Below, one piece after another: positions 58,051-64,000 of a DNA stretch of 64,000 bases (the first letter of the stretch is position 1; every line of letters begins with the position of its first letter). Source of the stretch: Rickettsia endosymbiont of Gonocerus acuteangulatus. Lineage in GTDB: Bacteria; Pseudomonadota; Alphaproteobacteria; Rickettsiales; Rickettsiaceae. The stretch is from assembly GCF_964026435.1 (NCBI RefSeq), contig NZ_OZ032147.1:1240001-1304000 (forward strand), in the 5' to 3' direction. The position numbers were made by a program, and so were the translations under genes. Below the pieces are notes generated by a model. That model was given only the letters and a program-made list of their open reading frames with translations, did no database searches and had not been told where the DNA came from.

Positions 58051-59061
58051 TTACAATAATTCAACCTTTTTCAACTCCTCCAAATTACACGATCCTGTAC
58101 ACATCATAGTAATTTTGAGCTGTTCTATTATTAACTGCACCTCTTCAGATACTAGATTTTCTGAAACATCAGCTGCTTTTAAAAATGGACCGGCAAGACC
58201 AAAAATATCCGCTCCCATGCGAATAGCTTTAGCCCCGTCAATACCCGACTTTAAGCCGCCACTTGCAATAACCGAAATATCCTTTGAAGCTTCTCGCACC
58301 ATTTTAAGGGAATTTAGCGTCGGAATTCCCCAATTGATAAAACTATTAGCTATACGATTTTGTAATGAATTTGTAGCACGGTAAGCTTCTACTTGACTCC
58401 ACGATGTTCCACCACTTCCTGCAACATCAAGAATCTTAACTCCTATATCTATAAATTGCTTGGCTATTTTTTTAGATAAGCCGAACCCTACTTCCTTGAT
58501 AATTACAGGGACAGAAAGATAATTTACGACTTCTTTTATTTTCGACAAAAGATTTTCCCAATTTTTATCACCTTCCGGCTGAGTTAATTCCTGTAACACG
58601 TTCAGATGTAAAATTAAGGCATCAGCTTTAACGCTATCTACTAAATATTGGCATTGCTTTGGTGTTACGCCATAATTGAGTTGCACCGCACCAATATTAG
58701 CAAGTAATACTATATCAGGAGCATTATTCCGCACTGTAAATGTATCTAAAGTACTTGGTGCTCTAATTAGCGTACGCATAGAACCAAGTCCCATAGCGAT
58801 ACCTGCTTTTTGAGCAGCAGCAGCTAATCTACAATTAATATCTCTTGCCCTAGGTGTTCCGCCTGTCATACTAGAAATTAGAATAGGTGCTTGTAAGGTT
58901 TTATTTAAGAAAGTAGTAGTTGTATCTATACTACTATAATTGATTTCCGGTAAGGCATTATGCACAAACTGAACTGACTCAAATCCGCTACTTAAGCCGG
59001 ATTCAACATTCTTCGTAAGATTAATTTCGATATGCTCTTGTTTTCTTTTTATGTCTAACAT
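58051..59061 (-). CDS. fni: Type 2 isopentenyl-diphosphate delta-isomerase (FMN)
   Basis: 336 residues from MLDIKRKQEHIEINL (the R-K-x-E/D-H start is diagnostic). PILISSMTGGTPRARDINCR (about 70-89), QLNYGV, AGSGGTSWSQVEAYR and IASGGLKSGIDGAKAIRMGA bind FMN and substrate. It converts IPP to DMAPP, matching a parasite that takes host isoprenoids. The frame extends 23 codons upstream, into an IS630-A end at 59066; only 4 bp separate the IS from the ATG, so the original promoter and ribosome site have been displaced. Confidence 0.93.
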   Translation of the reverse strand: MLDIKRKQEHIEINLTKNVESGLSSGFESVQFVHNALPEINYSSIDTTTTFLNKTLQAPILISSMTGGTPRARDINCRLAAAAQKAGIAMGLGSMRTLIRAPSTLDTFTVRNNAPDIVLLANIGAVQLNYGVTPKQCQYLVDSVKADALILHLNVLQELTQPEGDKNWENLLSKIKEVVNYLSVPVIIKEVGFGLSKKIAKQFIDIGVKILDVAGSGGTSWSQVEAYRATNSLQNRIANSFINWGIPTLNSLKMVREASKDISVIASGGLKSGIDGAKAIRMGADIFGLAGPFLKAADVSENLVSEEVQLIIEQLKITMMCTGSCNLEELKKVELL

Positions 59062-59538
59062 AATATAGCATAAATCATTAAGATACTGACAATTTAATAG
59101 TATTAAAAACAGCATCATAAAATGTTTCAAAATCTCCTACAACTTTCCTAATTTCATTTTTTATCTTAAACCAGTAATGCTCTATAGGATTTAAATCAGG
59201 AGAGTAAGTTGGTAAATACAATATGGTACAACCAACGGATTCAATGAACTCTTTAACTTTAGAATTTTTATGAAAATTAATGTTATCCATAATAACGGTT
59301 TGCCCAGGTTGTAATTCTGTAATTAATACATCCCTAATATAAGTTTTAAAGACCTCTGTATTACAATTACCTTCAAATATTACAGGAGCAATAAGATTAC
59401 CATTACAAAGACCAGCTATCATACTTATTCTAAATTTATGTTGATACACCTTTTCTCCATAACACCTTTGTCCTATAATGCTCCATCCATACTCTTTGCA
59501 AGCATTATCCTCTATTCCAGATTCATCAAGATATACTA

Positions 59539-60646
59539 CAAAACTTACGCTATGTTTGGTTCTAAATATCGTAAAGATGGAGAACGCAGCTGTTGTTGCA
59601 TATAGTCATCTAAAAGCCCTAACTTTATTTGGTAAACCGTTTTACCGATTGTATTTGCAGTCCTTTTGAGAAATGCCCAAACTAAAAATGCCCAACTAAT
59701 ATGATTACGTTGAATACGCTGTTTCCTGCATTGACAACGTTCTATCCCAGTAAGTTGCTTAATTTCTCTGTGCATGCTCTCAATTACCCATCGAAAGCCA
59801 CACTCATCTTGTGCAGCTTTAGAAGATTTGTGAGTTTTGTTATTGGTAACAACATACTCAACTCTGTTGATAGAAACAGTAAATTTAAACAAATTAACAT
59901 GCTTATTTTTAGCAAAGCCTTTTATATGAATCTCTACTCCATGCCTGATCTCTTCATCTGAAAATGTCAACTCTTTTACAGCTTTATAAGGTTTAGAATC
60001 GTGTGTTTTACTAACGTTTCTATTGGCTTTAAGGGGCATAATAATATTTCCCCAGAGAGTCAACATATTGCATAATTTTGTGTGTAGAATACCATGTGTC
60101 AAAAAGTACTGTTTGAAAAGGAATCTTCTTGCTATAAACAGCATTATTTAATATGTTTAATAGGTGTTCTAGTTTTGTTGCTCCATCATGATCAGGTGCA
60201 AAAATTCGATAATCTATTACCCAAAACTTATTAATATCAGGGTTATAATATACCAGACTCACTACTCCTATACCTTTAGTAACTCTACCTGTAGCTCCAC
60301 TGTACTGCGATCTTGCAATTTCTATTTGCTTCGTATTCCTTTTATTTAAAACCGTATCATCAAATATTGTATATCCATTAGATGAAAAAATAACATCATT
60401 CTTGATGTGTTCCCATAACAAAGAAGGTGTATATTTTTCATTCCTTAAAAATCTATTAATAACATCATGACTACATTTCTTTGCATGTTCAGCGTAGTAG
60501 GTTAAACTATAATTCTTTTGGCTAACTATTAAAAATTGACAATAATCTGTCCTATTAATTGGTATTGCTTGCAACTTTATCCTCTTTGACATGTTTAATT
60601 ATTTTTACAATAATTTATCACTTTTTTACTCATAGCGTAAGTTTTG
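59539..60646 (-). mobile_element. IS701-like element, copy 2
   Basis: 1108 bp, the same 16-bp ends as copy 1, target duplication ACTA (59535-59538, 60647-60650), checked against the uninterrupted IS630 sequence CAAGATATACTAATTTG. Two bases shorter than copy 1 and without the extra inverted end. Confidence 0.92.
59545..60592 (-). pseudogene. IS701-like transposase, 2-bp deletion
   Basis: Near-identical to the intact copy, but TTAATAGGGGC became TTAAGGGGC near 60032, shifting the frame after YYYAP. The two halves read as 187 and about 170 codons. Non-functional alone. Confidence 0.9.
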
Positions 60647-61140
60647 ACTAATTTGTCTTTTGTGATGGTTTGTATCTTTGCTATAAATTCATTTCTTAAT
60701 TTAATATCTCTTTTCGGATGAAAATGAGTTTTTTTATAGCTATAGCCAAGTTTTCTGATTTGTCTTAAAATAGTTACAGATGCAATATTACCCCATTGCT
60801 TTGCTAACTCCTTTGATGTTTTATTCATATTAGCTTTAAAAAATTCTTTAAAAGATTCTGAATCTTTTATCTTATGACTATGTCCTTTCTGATAACCAGT
60901 TGCTGCTTCTAAAGTACCTTGCTTATCTTTTAATTTTTTCCATTTATATATAGTATCACGACTTACATTAAATAATTTACTTACCTTACTTATTCGTATC
61001 CCTGCTTCTACAGCTTTTATAACTCTTAGTCTTAGTTCTATTGCATATGCTCGTGCCATATCTCTTTACATGCTTGTTAATATTTGCTTACTATAACATG
61101 ATACTCTCGCTCTGTCAGTACCTTAATGACTTATGCTATA

Positions 61141-61257
61141 TGCCATTCCCGCAAAGGCAGGAATCCAGTAATTAGAAATTTTAAAATAGCAAAATTTTAA
61201 GATTAAAAGCTCAATTTCTCTTGCTTTATGCTGGATTTCCACTTCTGCGGGAATGAC
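61141..61257. repeat. Rickettsia palindromic element, family A
   Basis: Left arm TGCCATTCCCGCAAAGGCAG, right arm CACTTCTGCGGGAATGAC, inner TTGCTTTATGCTGGATTTCC. Adjacent to the IS630 target TA. Confidence 0.8.
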
Positions 61258-61341
61258 ATACTGGATGTTTTCCAAGCCAAGCAATAACACCACCGCAAAA
61301 ATGACAATATACATCTAATAAATGAAGAGTTGGTAGACGAA

Positions 61342-61578
61342 GTTTTATTTGGAAAAGAGGAATCGGTCTTGAAGCTGATAACCGCAGCGTATACTTAATA
61401 CGTGAGGATTATCAGCAAAAGACAACGTCCAGCGTATTTTAGAAAGTTCTAGACAAGATGAATTTAAAGGGGAGCCTGCGGAGCGTACATTCTTAGTACG
61501 GTGAGCAAAGGCGAATCTTGCAAAATTCGCTTGTATCGCGCTTTCTAAAATAGCTATAGCCAATTTTTCAAATAAAAC
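61342..61578. repeat. Highly structured 237-bp element of nested hairpins
   Basis: Outer arms GTTTTATTTGGAAAA (61342-61356) and TTTTTCAAATAAAAC (61564-61578) are inverse with one mismatch. Inside: hairpin GCTGATAA/TTATCAGC (61374-61416, continued by CGTAT/ATACG), long-range stem TATTTTAGAAAG/CTTTCTAAAATA (61435-61446 with 61541-61552), and within that CGTAC-ATTCTTA-GTACG (61484-61500) and GCGAAT/ATTCGC (61511-61530). Higher G+C than its surroundings. Either an RPE-type repeat or a structured RNA. No plausible protein. Confidence 0.7.
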
Positions 61579-61585
61579 GAGTATA

Positions 61586-62560
61586 CTACTTCCTATCTAT
61601 ATCAGTGAATACTTCTTCCCATGAGCCGGTAGTTGCTGCTTTTGAATATTCGGTTGCCCTATTTTCAAAGAAGTTTGTATGCTCAACCCCGTTTAGCATT
61701 TCATCAAGCCATGGTAGAGGATTATTTTTTACCATGTAAATATCTTTTAGCCCTAACTGAAATAAACGTCTGTCTGCGATATATCTAATATATAATCTTA
61801 CTTCATCAGCTGTTAGCCCTTCAATTCCTCCTACTTCAAAAGCAAGAGCAATAAATGCATCTTCAAAATGTACAATAGTTGTACAAGCTTTATAGATACG
61901 ACTACGTAAATTTTCTGTCCAAACTTCAGGATTTTCTCTAACAAAAGTTTTAAAGAGCATAATAATAGAATTAGTATGTAGTGTTTCATCACGTACTGAC
62001 CAAGCGATAATCTGCCCCATGCCTTTCATTTTATTAAAACGTGGAAAATTAAGCATAATAGCAAAAGAAGCAAATAGCTGTAATCCTTCGGTGAAAGCTC
62101 CAAATACTGCAAGCGTAGTTGCTATATCCTCGTTAGTAGTAACTCCGAATTGCTGCATATAATCATATTTATCTTTCATTTCTTTATATTTAAGAAACGC
62201 AGAATATTCTACTTCAGGCATTCCTACAGTATCAAACAAATGTGAGTATGCTGCAATATGCACTGTTTCCATATTAGAAAAAGCAGACAGCATCATTAAC
62301 ACTTCAGTCGGCTTAAATACTCTTGAATAATGCTTCATATAGCAATTATTTACTTCAATATCAACTTGTGTAAAAAAGCGAAATATTTGCGTTAATAGAT
62401 GCTTCTCACCTGGGGTTAAATTATATTTCCAATCTTTAACATCATCAGCAAGCGGTACTTCTTCCGGCAACCAATGAATTTTTTGTTGAGTGTGCCAAGC
62501 TTCATATGCCCAAGGATATGAAAACGGCTTATAAATCGGACTTGCATCAAGTAATGACAT
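61586..62560 (-). CDS. nrdB: Ribonucleotide reductase class I, beta subunit
   Basis: 324 residues, diiron radical subunit. Iron ligands: in FFTQVDIEVNN, FSNMETVHIAAYSHLFD (E-x2-H) and AWSVRDETLHTNS (E-x2-H). C-terminus SWEEVFTDIDRK carries the tail that docks on NrdA. It turns ribonucleotides to deoxyribonucleotides with NrdA. About 270 bp downstream of nrdA, the gap filled by nested palindromes. Confidence 0.95.
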   Translation of the reverse strand: MSLLDASPIYKPFSYPWAYEAWHTQQKIHWLPEEVPLADDVKDWKYNLTPGEKHLLTQIFRFFTQVDIEVNNCYMKHYSRVFKPTEVLMMLSAFSNMETVHIAAYSHLFDTVGMPEVEYSAFLKYKEMKDKYDYMQQFGVTTNEDIATTLAVFGAFTEGLQLFASFAIMLNFPRFNKMKGMGQIIAWSVRDETLHTNSIIMLFKTFVRENPEVWTENLRSRIYKACTTIVHFEDAFIALAFEVGGIEGLTADEVRLYIRYIADRRLFQLGLKDIYMVKNNPLPWLDEMLNGVEHTNFFENRATEYSKAATTGSWEEVFTDIDRK

Positions 62561-62629
62561 ATGCTTTCTTTTTAATTTATTTTTTATATTAACAGTAACT
62601 ATACGAAGTTCTTCTAGTATATCATTGAA

Positions 62630-62830
62630 TAGTATAGAACAGTTTCTACTTTATGTCATTCCCGCGTAGGCGGGAATCCAGCATAAAGCGAGATAACCTA
62701 CGCTTTTAGCTTTTAAAATTTATTATATTTGTACTTTTTTATTACTGGATTCCCGCCTACGCGGGAATGACATATAAGGTCACCTATACCTAAATAAAAT
62801 GAGGTATTTTTTAAAACTGTCCGGTACTAT
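62630..62830. repeat. Nested palindromic elements between nrdA and nrdB
   Basis: An outer inverted pair (TAGTATAGAACAGTTT at 62630 and AAAACTGTCCGGTACTA at 62813-62829) encloses a complete 117-bp family-A element (62655-62771) with near-perfect arms GTCATTCCCGCGTAGGCGGG and CCCGCCTACGCGGGAATGAC. Confidence 0.85.
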
Positions 62831-62834
62831 TATA

Positions 62835-64000
62835 TTACTGGCAAGCCAAGCATTCTTCATATTTATTAGCTTCAGCTAGCTCGTCATTTTGTTTTTCTAA
62901 ATCTTTAAAATCTGCCTTTAAAACATCGTGCGAAACTTTATCTGCCCGCTGAATTGATGTTGATCTACAATAATATAAACTTTTCACTCCTTTTTTCCAA
63001 GCTTTAAAATGAATATCATTTAGATATTTTTTGCTAACATTACCTGGTAAAAAGACATTTAAAGATTGTGCTTGAGTAATATAAGGAGTACGATCTGCTG
63101 CTAGCTCTATCAACCAATTTTGATCAATTTCATAAGCTGTTTTAAAGACTTGCCTTTCTTCTTCAGTTAAGAAAGTTAGATGCTGCACTGATCCTTCGTG
63201 AGTACTAATTGAAGACCAGACTTGATCATTATTAAATCCTTTTTCCTCTAATAATCTTTCTAAGTGCTTATTACGTACATTAAAAGAACCAGTTAGGGTT
63301 TTCTGTACAAAGCTATTAGCAGCAAATGGCTCTATTCCTGGTGATGCATTTCCTGCTATTACTGAAATTGAAGCAGTAGGAGCTATTGCTGTTTTATTAC
63401 TAAAACGCTCATTGCTTCCTGCATCTAATGCATCAGGACAAGCTCCTTTCTCTTTACCGATTTTAACAGATGCTTCTTCTACTTCCTTAGATACATATTC
63501 AAATATTTTTTTATTCCAAACCTTTGCCATAACCGATTCTATCGGTACTTTTTTCATTTGTAAGAATGAGTGGAATCCCATAACACCAAGTCCAACGCTT
63601 CGCTCACGAAAAGCTGAGTATTTAGCTCTTGCCATAGTATCAGGTGCTTTATTGATGAAATCTTCTAAAACATTATCAAGAAATAGCATAATGGTTGGTA
63701 TGAATTCTTTATCGTCTTTCCATTCCTCATAATATTCTAAATTTAAAGAAGAAAGACAACAAACAGCAGTTCTTGACTTACCTAAATGATCAATACCGGT
63801 TGGCAATGTAATTTCACTACAAAGGTTAGACATCTTAACATGCAAGCCTAGCTTTTTATGATGTTTTGGTATTGATTTGTTAACACTATCAATAAATAAA
63901 AGATAAGGCTCACCGGTTTCTATTCTGGTAGTAAGCAGCTTAACCCATAAATCTCTTGCTCTAACTTTAGTTACAACTTTTTTGGTAGCAGGACTAATAA
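62835..64000 (-). CDS. nrdA: Ribonucleotide reductase class I, alpha subunit, C-terminal part
   Basis: About 388 codons, continuing beyond the right edge, so the N-terminus (ATP cone and first part of the barrel) is outside. Active-site loop MSNLCSEITLP with the Asn-x-Cys-x-Glu residues; second loop APTASISVIAGNASPGIEPF; C-terminal YEECLACQ with the redox-active Cys pair that rearms the enzyme. The frame is open to base 64000 and the ATG at 63845 is internal. Confidence 0.95.
   Translation of the reverse strand, partial: ISPATKKVVTKVRARDLWVKLLTTRIETGEPYLLFIDSVNKSIPKHHKKLGLHVKMSNLCSEITLPTGIDHLGKSRTAVCCLSSLNLEYYEEWKDDKEFIPTIMLFLDNVLEDFINKAPDTMARAKYSAFRERSVGLGVMGFHSFLQMKKVPIESVMAKVWNKKIFEYVSKEVEEASVKIGKEKGACPDALDAGSNERFSNKTAIAPTASISVIAGNASPGIEPFAANSFVQKTLTGSFNVRNKHLERLLEEKGFNNDQVWSSISTHEGSVQHLTFLTEEERQVFKTAYEIDQNWLIELAADRTPYITQAQSLNVFLPGNVSKKYLNDIHFKAWKKGVKSLYYCRSTSIQRADKVSHDVLKADFKDLEKQNDELAEANKYEECLACQ

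Larger units (their letters stand above)
59078..61059 (-). pseudogene. IS630-type A transposase split by IS701-like element
   Basis: N-terminal 147 or so codons (from 61059, MARAYAIELRLRVIK to TITKDKLV) and the C-terminal part (from 59538 to 59078; DESGIED onward) flank the IS701-like insertion at the LVYLDES codons. The joint duplicates ACTA. Confidence 0.9.
59066..61138 (-). mobile_element. IS630-type A element interrupted by IS701-like copy 2
   Basis: Ends and TA duplications (59064-59065, 61139-61140) as in the intact copy. The 2073-bp length equals 961 bp plus the 1108-bp IS701-like element and its 4-bp duplication. Confidence 0.92.

Noticed and set aside
58051-59130. 359-residue version of Fni
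   Set aside because: The extra 23 N-terminal residues come from the IS630 end; MLDIKRKQEH is the native family start. An actual chimera remains possible and is listed as a finding.
61123-61563. ORFs of 63 and 72 residues between the IS630 and nrdB
   Set aside because: They lie in an RPE and in the multi-hairpin element; no coding signature or ribosome site.

Overview
The window is about 64 kb of a very A+T-rich, gene-dense but decaying alphaproteobacterial chromosome. Everything visible points to the genus Rickettsia. There is an ATP/ADP-type nucleotide translocase, short palindromic repeats between and even inside genes (Rickettsia palindromic elements, RPEs), a class Ia ribonucleotide reductase, a type 2 IPP isomerase fed by host isoprenoids, and O-antigen sugar genes of the spotted-fever/typhus type. 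The insertion-sequence load is high (IS630, IS701-like, IS200/IS605, IS30, IS21). That suggests one of the IS-rich or endosymbiotic Rickettsia rather than R. prowazekii; the species cannot be fixed from sequence reading alone.

Layout. 1-5.4 kb: uvrD start, a GT2 glycosyltransferase, ygfZ carrying an internal RPE, a DUF155 membrane protein, rnd and a PCu(A)C copper chaperone. 5.4-10.8 kb: IS-dominated decay zone with an alkD stump, an inverted IS30 dimer, an IS630 remnant, a heme-oxygenase-like gene split by IS200/IS605, a TraX-like gene and a second IS200/IS605 at the end of murJ. 10.7-17.3 kb: murJ, ppa, a ccmE/ccmD/Sco block (ccmD is a 41-codon gene overlapping both neighbours), yajC-secD and a translationally coupled pair of unknown membrane proteins. 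17.4-19.9 kb: a three-level transposon nest. 20-36.4 kb: surface polysaccharide region with GT4 and GT2 glycosyltransferases, a broken acyltransferase, a tandemly duplicated GT4 pair, a 2OG-Fe(II) oxygenase split by IS21, and the wecB-like/capD-like/rmlD-like trio that fits UDP-QuiNAc-type sugar synthesis. Interspersed here are an alpha/beta hydrolase, a DUF2608 HAD-like protein and an RND adaptor. 36.6-43.5 kb: gltX, topA, frameshifted dprA, a peroxiredoxin and an SPFH protein. 43.6-45.6 kb: ankyrin-type pseudogene split by the only intact IS630 copy. 45.8-56.7 kb: polyprenyl synthase, a DUF2125-like protein, a Tlc translocase, a GT8 glycosyltransferase, an AmpG-like MFS protein, a dead and a live LysE exporter, and the hemD-mitofilin-like-hemY operon. 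56.8-64 kb: IS701 elements, fni abutting an IS630 end, a strongly structured 237-bp element, nrdB and the 3' part of nrdA.

The main theme is recent mobile-element traffic that can be reconstructed base by base. Several insertions have readable target duplications (TA for IS630; 4 bp for IS701 and a 125-bp MITE that shares its ends; TTAA for IS21), and removing them restores reading frames. RPEs and IS ends also supply coding sequence to host genes (ygfZ, ccmE, murJ).
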